A DNA stretch of 6,736 nucleotides from Candidatus Colimonas fimequi (GTDB lineage: Bacteria > Bacillota > Clostridia > Peptostreptococcales > Anaerovoracaceae). Below are positions 1 through 5,552 of the stretch, one piece after another. The stretch spans positions 1 through 6,736 of the forward strand of contig JAGHTQ010000218.1 in NCBI GenBank assembly GCA_018065295.1. Direction: 5' to 3'. A program made the translations under genes and the position numbers. The notes under the pieces are model-generated. The model had not been told where the DNA came from. It searched no databases and saw only the letters and a list, made by a program, of their open reading frames with translations. Each line of letters opens with the position of its first letter. The first letter of the stretch is position 1.

Positions 1-162
1 AGCATCCAGTACGAACTCATCGCTAAGCAGTTTGAATGCATGGGACAGTATCTGGCTTGGGACATTAAGTTCAACAAGTGCTACAGCGCATCAACTACAG
101 AAGATCTTAAAAACAACGAAGCTGCAATGGCAGAAATCAAGGCACTCGCTGCAAATCTGTAA
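1..162 (+). CDS. C-terminal fragment, probable flavodoxin-family / NADPH-dependent FMN reductase-like protein
   Basis: An open frame runs from the first base of the window to a TAA stop, giving the last 53 residues of a protein whose start lies outside. The tail begins SIQYELIAKQFECMGQY and continues through a WDIKFNKCYSASTTEDLKNN segment. The pattern of an aromatic/Gly strand, a Cys-rich turn, then 'T-x-E-D-[LI]-x-x-N' and a closing helix resembles the C-terminus of flavodoxin-like FMN reductases and iron-sulfur flavoproteins common in Clostridia. These bind FMN and reduce flavins or quinones in the cytosol. The FMN-binding loop, which would prove this, is outside the window, so the family is an inference from the tail alone; that this is a real coding 3' end is much safer. 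The next gene starts 15-24 nt later, which suggests co-transcription. Confidence 0.55.
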   Translation, partial: SIQYELIAKQFECMGQYLAWDIKFNKCYSASTTEDLKNNEAAMAEIKALAANL

Positions 163-186
163 ATAAACAGGCCAACGGTGAATAGC

Positions 187-678
187 ATGAACGAAAAAGA
201 AATACTTATTTCTGGTCTGAACATCACACCAGAAACTATAGACGATGCAGATAATATTTATAAATACATGGGATGCGATCCGGAAATAACCAAGTACACT
301 GGCTGGAATCCGTACTTCTGCCTTGAGTCAACTATCGAGAAAATCAAGCACGACTTGGAATCTGAAGATACTTATTCCTGGGTAATCAAAAAAGACGGTG
401 AGTTTATCGGAACCATTGGTGCATACGACTATAAGGCCGACGAGAAATCCATAGAGATCGGCTATAGCATTGCTCGCCACCACTGGGGCAAAGGCTACGC
501 AGGAGCAGCTGCCAAGGCTGTAGTGCAATTCCTATTAAACCAGCCGCACATTGACAGAGTCTCGGCGTGGAGTCATAAGGACAACGAAGCATCACGCCGC
601 GTACTTCTTGGAGCAGGGCTCAAAGAAGTTAGTGTCAACGACGAACAGGTTATATATGAACTAGTGAAAGTTAAATAA
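187..678 (+). CDS. GNAT-family N-acetyltransferase (RimJ/RimL type)
   Basis: Cytosolic acetyltransferase expected to move an acetyl group from acetyl-CoA to an amine; the substrate cannot be told from sequence. From the ATG at 187 it has 163 residues, the usual size for the family. Numbering from the alternative GTG at 178, residues 76-84 form the beta strand before the core. Residues 92-111 form motif A (IEIGYSIARHHWGKGYAG), with the R-x-x-x-G-K-G-Y-A acetyl-CoA pyrophosphate loop at 100-108. Residues 136-147 carry the N-x-x-S-x-x-x-x-x-x-G-[LF] helix typical of the RimJ/RimL branch (Acetyltransf_3). Neither start has a strong RBS. I prefer ATG 187 because GGTG (177-180) lies 6 nt before it; the GTG at 178 is itself inside that sequence. 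The gene probably shares a transcript with the flavoprotein-like gene upstream. It could modify a ribosomal protein, an antibiotic or a small amine. Confidence 0.9.
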   Translation: MNEKEILISGLNITPETIDDADNIYKYMGCDPEITKYTGWNPYFCLESTIEKIKHDLESEDTYSWVIKKDGEFIGTIGAYDYKADEKSIEIGYSIARHHWGKGYAGAAAKAVVQFLLNQPHIDRVSAWSHKDNEASRRVLLGAGLKEVSVNDEQVIYELVKVK

Positions 679-739
679 ATCACCTCCAATACAACACCAA
701 ATCGTCACAATACTTTTCTCACAGGTGTTATTATCGTGA

Positions 740-748
740 TGGGATAAT
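740..748 (+). promoter_or_regulatory. possible extended -10 promoter for the YccF-like gene
   Basis: The bases TGGGATAAT contain a TG-N-GATAAT extended -10 (5 of 6 hexamer matches) in the AT-rich 99-nt gap before the yccF-like gene. No recognisable -35 box lies 16-18 nt upstream. A start near position 755 would leave a leader of about 40 nt. The rest of the gap holds a loosely spaced inverted pair, AACACC (693-698) and GGTGTT (724-729), of uncertain meaning. I see no clear terminator for the upstream acetyltransferase gene. Confidence 0.3.
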
Positions 749-792
749 TCACATATTTATATTGGATTGAGATTGATTTGAGAAAGGATTGG

Positions 793-1173
793 ATGGAAAT
801 GAGACTTTTAGGAAATATTCTTTGGTTTATATTCGGTGGATTTTTCAGCTGGCTTGGATGGATGATATCAGGACTTCTCTGGTGCATCTCAATCGTCGGC
901 ATTCCTTGGGGACTGCAGTGCTTCAAGTTCGCGAAGATTTCACTGTTCCCATTTGGCAAAGACATCGAATTTGGTGGTGGAGCAGTAAGCCTTATCGCTA
1001 ATATCATTTGGATTGTATTCTTCGGTGTACCTATGGCTATCGGTAATGCCCTGGCAGGCGCACTTTGGTGCGTAACAATTGTAGGTATTCCATTCGGACT
1101 GCAGTTCTTCAAACTGGCTAAGCTTTCACTGCTGCCATTCGGCGCGCAGGTGAAGCCTATTCCAGCATATTAA
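793..1173 (+). CDS. yccF: YccF domain-containing inner-membrane protein (two tandem YccF motifs)
   Basis: Small integral membrane protein of the YccF (DUF307) family, whose biochemical function is not established. It consists of two copies of one unit. The first reads LLGNILWFIFGG, then W-C-I-S-I-V-G-I-P-W-G-L-Q, then F-K-x-A-K-x-S-L-x-P-F-G. The second reads ANIIWIVFFG, then W-C-V-T-I-V-G-I-P-F-G-L-Q, then F-K-L-A-K-L-S-L-L-P-F-G. Each copy carries a hydrophobic helix plus a second hydrophobic segment, consistent with a membrane location. At about 124-126 residues it is slightly shorter than E. coli YccF (about 148). The open frame extends to a TTG at 778, but AAAGGA (783-788) sits 4 nt before the ATG at 793 and 10 nt before the ATG at 799. 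Either ATG is plausible and both leave the domain intact. A terminator follows 14 nt after the stop, so the gene is probably monocistronic. Confidence 0.85.
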   Translation: MEMRLLGNILWFIFGGFFSWLGWMISGLLWCISIVGIPWGLQCFKFAKISLFPFGKDIEFGGGAVSLIANIIWIVFFGVPMAIGNALAGALWCVTIVGIPFGLQFFKLAKLSLLPFGAQVKPIPAY

Positions 1174-1187
1174 TAATTGACTAAATG

Positions 1188-1216
1188 AAACCAGGCATGA
1201 GCCTGGTTTTAGTTTT
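1188..1216 (+). terminator. intrinsic terminator after the YccF-like gene
   Basis: A perfect 9-bp stem AAACCAGGC (1188-1196) and GCCTGGTTT (1201-1209) closes a 4-nt ATGA loop, followed by a T-rich tail (TAGTTTT). It begins 14 nt after the yccF-like stop codon and separates that gene from the next promoter. Confidence 0.9.
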
Positions 1217-1223
1217 ATCTGAT

Positions 1224-1253
1224 ATGACAAAAACATCAGTGAAATGTTATAAT
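1224..1253 (+). promoter_or_regulatory. sigma-A-type promoter of the lipoprotein operon
   Basis: ATGACA at 1224-1229 (5 of 6 matches to TTGACA) and a perfect TATAAT at 1248-1253 are separated by 18 bp. The predicted start near 1260 gives a leader of about 29 nt ending in the strong RBS of the lipoprotein gene. Lying just downstream of a terminator, it marks the start of an independent transcription unit. Confidence 0.85.
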
Positions 1254-1277
1254 CTAATAGTTGGGATTGGCAAACAT

Positions 1278-1283
1278 GGAGGA
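1278..1283 (+). promoter_or_regulatory. ribosome binding site of the lipoprotein gene
   Basis: GGAGGA lies 5 nt before the ATG at 1289 and fixes that start. Confidence 0.85.
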
Positions 1284-1288
1284 CAACA

Positions 1289-1900
1289 ATGAAGAAATTA
1301 TTAGCAGTTTTAGTATCAGTTATTATGGTGCTTGCAATGTGCACAGCATGTGGCTCAGGCGGCAGTGGTCAGGGCGCAGCAGGAAGCGACGTTGAGACAG
1401 AATTCACACCAGTAGGTTCATCACTTGCAATCATGGGATCTGTAACTAACAATTCAGATGAAGCAGTAGCTGCTACTGTAACTGTATATTGGTTTGACGA
1501 ACTTAACGAACAGCTAGGCTATTCGGTTGCTGAATTCCCATATATCGAAGGAACAGATACAGTATTCGATGTATTCGATTTCGGTGAAATGTACGACACA
1601 TATGACTACGATATTCAGACAGCTCCAGTTACTGATGAAGCTAGAGCGTTCTATGATAACCTGACAATTGAATCATCAATGGATGACTCGGGCAAGGTCG
1701 ATTTCATAGTTGGTGGTGGAAATGGTGAGAAATTCAAGTCTGATGTTGTAATTGTTTACACAGACGAAAACGATAACCCAGTTGATTATCAGTCAAAGAC
1801 TGTTAAGGGTGAAGGTACAGCAACAGGTACATTCAAAGGAACAAAGAACGACAAGTGCATCGGATATAGAATGAACATGATCCCGAAGGGATTAATGTAA
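1289..1900 (+). CDS. secreted lipoprotein of unknown function with a repeated beta-rich unit
   Basis: A 203-residue protein with an N-terminal lipoprotein signal: KK at 2-3, a hydrophobic stretch at about 4-18, and a lipobox ending at Cys21 (M-C-T-A-C-G-S-G). A Gly/Ser-rich linker follows (about 22-33). Cys21 would be diacylated and the mature protein anchored on the outer face of the membrane. The -3 residue is Cys where Leu is usual. The body is acidic and beta-rich. Residues 47-78 (G-S-V-T-N-N-S, then V-T-V-Y-W-F-D-E) resemble the FxLYD-type extracellular fold, in which a 'G-x-V-x-N-x-S' turn leads into a V-x-V-x-[FY] strand. A similar unit recurs at 153-187 (V-V-I-V-Y-T-D-E), suggesting two related domains. 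I recognise no catalytic motif. A near-consensus promoter precedes it, and the membrane zinc-ribbon gene follows 25 nt later as a likely partner. The coding call is secure; function is unknown. Confidence 0.85.
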   Translation: MKKLLAVLVSVIMVLAMCTACGSGGSGQGAAGSDVETEFTPVGSSLAIMGSVTNNSDEAVAATVTVYWFDELNEQLGYSVAEFPYIEGTDTVFDVFDFGEMYDTYDYDIQTAPVTDEARAFYDNLTIESSMDDSGKVDFIVGGGNGEKFKSDVVIVYTDENDNPVDYQSKTVKGEGTATGTFKGTKNDKCIGYRMNMIPKGLM

Positions 1901-1913
1901 GTGTTTTTTAGCT

Positions 1914-1920
1914 AGGAGGT
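1914..1920 (+). promoter_or_regulatory. ribosome binding site of the zinc-ribbon membrane protein gene
   Basis: A full-consensus AGGAGGT lies 5 nt before the ATG at 1926, inside the 25-nt gap after the lipoprotein stop codon. It supports the chosen start and coupled expression with the lipoprotein gene. Confidence 0.9.
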
Positions 1921-1925
1921 ATAGC

Positions 1926-2519
1926 ATGCATACAGAACGTTTGATTCTCTTTTTTATAGGCGGAATGTTCACCGTACTTGGCGGTGGAATCACCCTTATG
2001 TTCATGGTGATTTTCGGACCACCAATCGGACTGTTTCCACTGATTTTCCTTATTATCGGTATTGGAATTCTGGCGATTCCTACAGTAGCTATATACAAGG
2101 AGAAGCAGACTAGATCTCACGGCAAACGTTATGCTGCCAAGGTGTTCGGATACGTTGAAGACACTACAATCACTGTCAACGGAGCGTATCCAATCAACAT
2201 TAAGGTTAGATTCTTCGACGACCACCATAATATCAGTGAGACAACAATCGCAACACGTTTCCCTAAAGGCAACGTGCCATATCCTATCGGAGCAACAGTA
2301 GACATCTACGGACTCAATGGAATCTACGCAGTTGATCCTGAATCTGTAACATCAGCTAAAATTCCTGGCGAAGACCAGCTCATGGACAATAGACCACTTG
2401 AGCCAGAGAAGACAGATTATATTGCAATCACATGTCCTAACTGCGGAGCAACATATCAGGCAATCAAGGGTTACACAGGTAAGTGTCCATATTGCGACAC
2501 ATACACTAACGCAGAGTAG
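1926..2519 (+). CDS. membrane protein with two N-terminal helices and a C-terminal zinc ribbon
   Basis: A 197-residue protein that I do not recognise as a named family. Residues about 6-30 and 34-56 are two long hydrophobic segments rich in Gly/Ile/Phe joined by a short G-P-P-I-G turn, forming a probable transmembrane hairpin. A basic stretch (K58 to R68, including K-E-K-Q-T-R) then suggests by the positive-inside rule that the C-terminal part is cytoplasmic. Residues about 69-138 form a predicted beta-rich domain (AAKVFGYVEDTTITVNGAYP onward) loosely like the DUF3592-type domain of other small membrane proteins. The end carries C170-x2-C173 and C187-x2-C190 in a C-P-N-C-G ... C-P-Y-C zinc-ribbon arrangement with a 13-residue spacing, suited to binding one Zn. 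It follows the lipoprotein gene by 25 nt with a perfect RBS, and a terminator follows 39 nt after its stop. Topology, domain likeness and any interaction with the lipoprotein are inference. Confidence 0.8.
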   Translation: MHTERLILFFIGGMFTVLGGGITLMFMVIFGPPIGLFPLIFLIIGIGILAIPTVAIYKEKQTRSHGKRYAAKVFGYVEDTTITVNGAYPINIKVRFFDDHHNISETTIATRFPKGNVPYPIGATVDIYGLNGIYAVDPESVTSAKIPGEDQLMDNRPLEPEKTDYIAITCPNCGATYQAIKGYTGKCPYCDTYTNAE

Positions 2520-2558
2520 GTAGCTTCGCGTAATAGCGTACATGAAATAAGAAACAAC

Positions 2559-2588
2559 AAACCCCGAGACAAAAGGTCACGGGGTTTT
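2559..2588. terminator. bidirectional intrinsic terminator between convergent transcription units
   Basis: AAACCCCG (2559-2566) pairs with CGGGGTTT (2580-2587). One A/A mismatch and an inner GAC/GTC pair follow, around a 5-nt loop. On the plus strand a TTTT tail follows the GC-rich stem. On the minus strand the complement of AAACAACAAA gives a T-rich tail. It therefore can end both the lipoprotein operon (stop at 2519) and prfC (stop at 2604), which converge here. Confidence 0.88.
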
Positions 2589-2603
2589 ATTTCGCATTAA
2601 ATT

Positions 2604-4172
2604 CTATTCTTCAACCAGACTCAGTGCTTCAACAAGCTCAATGTCCTCATGCTTCTGCATGTAGTAGTTGAGAGTGAATTCGTTAGGGAAGAGGATAAGG
2701 GGTCTCTGCTTGTTGTCGAATACAAGTCTTGTTCTTGAATCCAGAGTGCGCTTAACCTTATCCAGATTGTCATTGAGAACCCAGCGAGCAAGTGAGTAGT
2801 CGAGAGGCTCCTTGCGAACTTCTGAGTTGTACTCGTTTTTGAGTCTGAACTCGAATACTTCGAACTGGAGCTGACCAACAGCGCCCAGAATAACTTCGTT
2901 GTACTCAGTTCTGTAAACCTGAACAGCACCTTCCTGTACCAGCTGGTCAACGCCCTTGTTGAAGTGCTTAGCCTTCATTGTGTCCTTAGGAGCAACCATC
3001 ATGAACAGTTCTGGTGGGAATGTTGGCAGTGGCTCGAAGAAAATAGGTTCCTTAGTAGTTGTCAGTGAGTCGCCAACCTGGTAGTTACCAGTATCGTAGA
3101 TACCGATGATGTCGCCAGCGTACGCTTCGTCTACAGTTTCTCTCTCATTTGCAAAGAGCTGAGTTGACTGTGTCAGCTTAATCTGCTTACCGTTTCTTGA
3201 AAGCTTAACTGTCATGCCACGTTCGAACTTACCTGAGCAGATTCTAAGGAATGCCAGTCTGTCTCTGTGAGCAGGGTTCATGTTAGCCTGAATCTTGAAA
3301 ATGAATCCTGAGAAGAAGTCATCGTCAGGGTTAACTTCACCGTCGATAGTCTTTCTTGCTCCAGGAGCAGGTGACATCTCAAGGAAGTGGTGAAGGAATG
3401 GAGTTGTACCGAAGTCAGCCAGAGCTGAGCCGAAGAATACTGGTGAAAGCTTACCAGCATCTACAAGTTCTCTGTCGAATTCGTTACCAGCGCCCATTAC
3501 CAGCTCCATGTCGTCACGAAGTGAATCAAGTGAGTAGCTTGGGATCACGCCTTCAAGTTCTGGACCGAATACGCCGTCTTCGCCCAGCTTGATTTCCTTC
3601 TTCTGCTTGTACAGGTGAACTGTGTTTGTCAGCATATCGTAGATGCCTTCGAATGTAAGGCCGCTACCGATAGGCCATGTTACAGGTGTTGATGGAAGTC
3701 CCAGAACGTCTTCCAGTTCCTGCATCAGATCCAGTGGTTCACGTGCTTCTCTATCGAACTTGTTCACGAATGTGAATACAGGGATTCCTCTCATAGCACA
3801 AACCTTGAACAGCTTCTTAGTCTGTGTCTCGATACCCTTAGCACCGTCGATAACCATTACAGCACTGTCTACTGAAGTGAGAATTCTATATGTATCTTCA
3901 CCGAAGTCGTTATGACCTGGTGTGTCCATGATTGATATGATCTTACCGTCGTACTCGAACTGCATTACTGATGAAGTAACTGAGATACCACGCTTCTTCT
4001 CGATTTCCATCCAGTCGGAAGTCGCAGACTTAGCGTTCTTACCAGCCTTAACAGTACCAGCTTCTCTGATAGCACCGCCGTGAAGGAGCAGCTTCTCAGT
4101 GAGTGTTGTCTTACCAGCATCCGGGTGTGAGATAATACCAAATATTCTTCTTGAGCTAATATCGTTCTTCAT
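2604..4172 (-). CDS. prfC: peptide chain release factor 3 (RF3), translational GTPase
   Basis: A cytosolic GTPase that removes RF1/RF2 from the ribosome after peptide release, recycling them. The 522-residue length matches the family (E. coli RF3 is 529). The G domain is complete: G1 P-loop S-H-P-D-A-G-K-T-T at 15-23, switch I R-G-I-S-V-T-S at 61-67, G3 D-T-P-G-H-N-D-F at 83-90, G4 N-K-F-D at 137-140 and G5 S-A-L at 249-251. The segment H-P-D-A-G-K-T-T with the E-I-E-K-K-R-G-I-S-V-T-S run at 56-67 separates RF3 from EF-G, which has G-H-[IV]-D-[AH]-G-K-T-T. Domains II and III follow to the C-terminus, with the conserved G-A-V-G-Q-L-Q-F-E-V segment at 430-439. The ATG at 4170-4172 has AAGGAA (plus-strand 4179-4184) 6 nt upstream. 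The hydrolase gene lies 116 nt upstream on the same strand. No disabling change is visible. Confidence 0.97.
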   Translation of the reverse strand: MKNDISSRRIFGIISHPDAGKTTLTEKLLLHGGAIREAGTVKAGKNAKSATSDWMEIEKKRGISVTSSVMQFEYDGKIISIMDTPGHNDFGEDTYRILTSVDSAVMVIDGAKGIETQTKKLFKVCAMRGIPVFTFVNKFDREAREPLDLMQELEDVLGLPSTPVTWPIGSGLTFEGIYDMLTNTVHLYKQKKEIKLGEDGVFGPELEGVIPSYSLDSLRDDMELVMGAGNEFDRELVDAGKLSPVFFGSALADFGTTPFLHHFLEMSPAPGARKTIDGEVNPDDDFFSGFIFKIQANMNPAHRDRLAFLRICSGKFERGMTVKLSRNGKQIKLTQSTQLFANERETVDEAYAGDIIGIYDTGNYQVGDSLTTTKEPIFFEPLPTFPPELFMMVAPKDTMKAKHFNKGVDQLVQEGAVQVYRTEYNEVILGAVGQLQFEVFEFRLKNEYNSEVRKEPLDYSLARWVLNDNLDKVKRTLDSRTRLVFDNKQRPLILFPNEFTLNYYMQKHEDIELVEALSLVEE

Positions 4173-4201
4173 AATATGTTCCTTGCTGAAATATGAGCGG
4201 C

Positions 4202-4221
4202 GCCCGAACTAAAGTTCCGGC
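4202..4221 (-). promoter_or_regulatory. imperfect hairpin in the prfC leader
   Basis: GCC (4202-4204) pairs with GGC (4219-4221), a C/C mismatch intervenes, and GAAC (4206-4209) pairs with GTTC (4214-4217) around a TAAA loop. It sits about 18-35 nt upstream of the prfC RBS. No T-tract follows, so it is not a terminator. A role as leader structure is possible, but the stem is short. Confidence 0.25.
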
Positions 4222-4250
4222 ACACGCAATTCCTATTAAAAATCTCTACA

Positions 4251-4275
4251 TGGTTCGAAATTACATGTCGAACCA
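4251..4275. repeat. perfect 8-bp inverted repeat between the hydrolase gene and prfC
   Basis: TGGTTCGA (4251-4258) and TCGAACCA (4268-4275) flank a 9-nt AT-rich centre. On the minus strand, the direction of both neighbours, it lies 13 nt after the hydrolase stop codon. A T-run occurs only about 8 nt beyond the stem, which fits a canonical terminator poorly. It could be a weak terminator/3' end hairpin for the hydrolase transcript, an operator for prfC, or an mRNA hairpin. The arms are certain; the function is not. Confidence 0.6.
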
Positions 4276-4288
4276 AAAAGAAATTTTA

Positions 4289-5458
4289 TCACACATCCTC
4301 TGGGGAATCTAGTCCAAAGTTACCCATGAAATTGACAACATTAGCGCGCACATGGGTGTGGTTGGTGTGTACCACCGACCGAAGGAGTGCGCTCAAAAGT
4401 TCACTCATGACCTCGTGGTCTTCTTCTGGCACGTCTTTGATACTCGATAAAATTTTGCGAATATCGGCAGGCTTAACCGACTTAAGGTCATTGACTGTAT
4501 CCAGTTCGTTTTCGCTGAACACGCTGAAGAGTACGTCCACGAAAGTGCGGCGCTGAGCCGCGCTTGCACCGTGAATCCACTCGGACAGGGCATCGTCAAA
4601 AATCTCGCTAAGGCCAGAGCGGTTATCTGCATATACGAAGTCGTTATCCTCAAGTTCCCATGTGTATAAGGAGTGCTGCAGGATAAGCAAAGCATCACTC
4701 TTCACAACCAAAGCATCCTGATTATCGCTCATTATCGTTCCAATCATTGAATCGCGAGGCATAAACTTCTTGATATCAAGAGGGGACTTCTTCCACTCAT
4801 CTTCCAGAGCGGCCAGAACGTCTTCCTTGAAACCAGGACCATCGAAACTATATACGGTCTTAATAAGACCCTTAACGGTATCGGCGCACATGGTTGAACT
4901 GTAAATGGCAAGGTTGCCACCCTTGGAGTGGCCAGCCACGTACAAGCTTTGGCAAAGTTCGCCAGAGTCGGCAATATCGTAATGTCTATTAAGATAATCA
5001 ACCGCTTCACCCTGGGATGGTACTTCGTCCATGAACACCATGTCGAAGTCTTCCTTCCATCCGTGGATGGTGCCGTCAGTACCGCGGAAGCACACGAAAT
5101 CGGTGTTGTCGTCAATTGAGAAGGTGGCCGCCGCAAACTGCATATCGCTATTAGCGTCATCTTTCACTTCAACGTTATACACCTTAATATCTCTGAAACG
5201 AGGGCTGGCAGCAGCCGTAGTCAGCAGAGCCTTGTTCTCCTGGTCTGTGATGCCGTCGCTGAACATGCCCGGGAAATATTCCTGCTTGTAGAACTCTCTT
5301 ACGGGAACGCCTCGGCGAGCGTCGCAGTCGTTTTCGCCTTCGATAACGTTCTCAATGCGTCCGTAGAAGAGTGCGCAAAGAACTGCAGCGTCCACATTAT
5401 TAAATGGTGCCTTATCAAAAGTCAGGTTGTTAGTCTCTACGTATTCCTGAATGTGCAT
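4289..5458 (-). CDS. DUF2974 / Mbeg1-like alpha/beta hydrolase (lipase-like)
   Basis: A 389-residue predicted cytosolic serine hydrolase with no signal peptide or membrane segment. The nucleophile elbow is V-A-G-H-S-K-G-G-N-L-A at 174-184 with Ser178; the G-H-S-K-G-G form is characteristic of the DUF2974/Mbeg1-like group. Upstream, F-V-C-F-R-G-T-D at 121-128 matches the lipase class 3 F-R-G-T-D strand, whose backbone helps form the oxyanion hole. Asp206 in Y-S-F-D-G-P-G-F follows the next strand and is the likely acid. His262 in Q-H-S-L-Y-T-W-E is the likely catalytic His. The N-terminus (about 13-33, with N-N-V-D-A-A-V-L) also fits this family. The C-terminal about 110 residues are helical and have no motif I recognise. 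The substrate is unknown; ester or lipid hydrolysis is inferred from the fold. The start is supported by AAAGGA (plus-strand 5466-5471), 7 nt before the ATG, and by an extended -10 promoter upstream. It may be co-transcribed with prfC. Confidence 0.88.
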   Translation of the reverse strand: MHIQEYVETNNLTFDKAPFNNVDAAVLCALFYGRIENVIEGENDCDARRGVPVREFYKQEYFPGMFSDGITDQENKALLTTAAASPRFRDIKVYNVEVKDDANSDMQFAAATFSIDDNTDFVCFRGTDGTIHGWKEDFDMVFMDEVPSQGEAVDYLNRHYDIADSGELCQSLYVAGHSKGGNLAIYSSTMCADTVKGLIKTVYSFDGPGFKEDVLAALEDEWKKSPLDIKKFMPRDSMIGTIMSDNQDALVVKSDALLILQHSLYTWELEDNDFVYADNRSGLSEIFDDALSEWIHGASAAQRRTFVDVLFSVFSENELDTVNDLKSVKPADIRKILSSIKDVPEEDHEVMSELLSALLRSVVHTNHTHVRANVVNFMGNFGLDSPEDV

Positions 5459-5491
5459 ACGCGTATCCTTTCTTATCAGGGAATAAACCTA

Positions 5492-5521
5492 TTGATATTA
5501 TACCATTCTATCTAGTAGTAT
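5492..5521 (+). promoter_or_regulatory. candidate promoter for the HAD phosphatase-alr operon
   Basis: TTGATA (5492-5497, 5 of 6 to TTGACA) is followed after 18 bp by TAGTAT (5516-5521, 4 of 6 to TATAAT). A better hexamer, TATAAA at 5519-5524, would need a 21-bp spacer. The -35 overlaps the -10 of the divergent hydrolase promoter, so the two could not easily be occupied at once. Some promoter is needed here for the plus-strand genes; the exact boxes are uncertain. Confidence 0.45.
5497..5505 (-). promoter_or_regulatory. extended -10 promoter of the hydrolase gene
   Basis: On the minus strand the bases read TGGTATAAT, a perfect TATAAT hexamer with the TG extension. The start would be near 5490, about 32 nt before the ATG. 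The region 16-18 bp upstream is AT-rich (for example TTTTAT) with no good -35, as is common for extended -10 promoters. It may also serve prfC if transcription reads through the intergenic region. Confidence 0.7.
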
Positions 5522-5552
5522 AAAATCATTAGGTTAAGAATAGGGAAGGCTA

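Noticed and set aside
693..729. AACACC / GGTGTT inverted pair as a terminator for the acetyltransferase gene
   Set aside because: The arms are only 6 bp, the loop is 25 nt and no clean T-tract follows, so an intrinsic terminator is not supported.
705..1112. 135-residue open frame on the minus strand
   Set aside because: It lies antisense across the well-supported yccF-like gene. Its sequence is a Pro/Ile/Ser-rich shadow of the duplicated reading frame and has no RBS of note or recognisable domain.
3643..3915. 90-residue plus-strand open frame antisense to prfC
   Set aside because: It runs opposite the conserved GTPase domain, is Ser/Thr/Pro-rich and has no plausible RBS or domain.
4744..5160. 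138-residue minus-strand open frame in a second frame inside the hydrolase gene
   Set aside because: It overlaps the catalytic core of the DUF2974-like gene in another frame, with no recognisable motif; a shadow frame.
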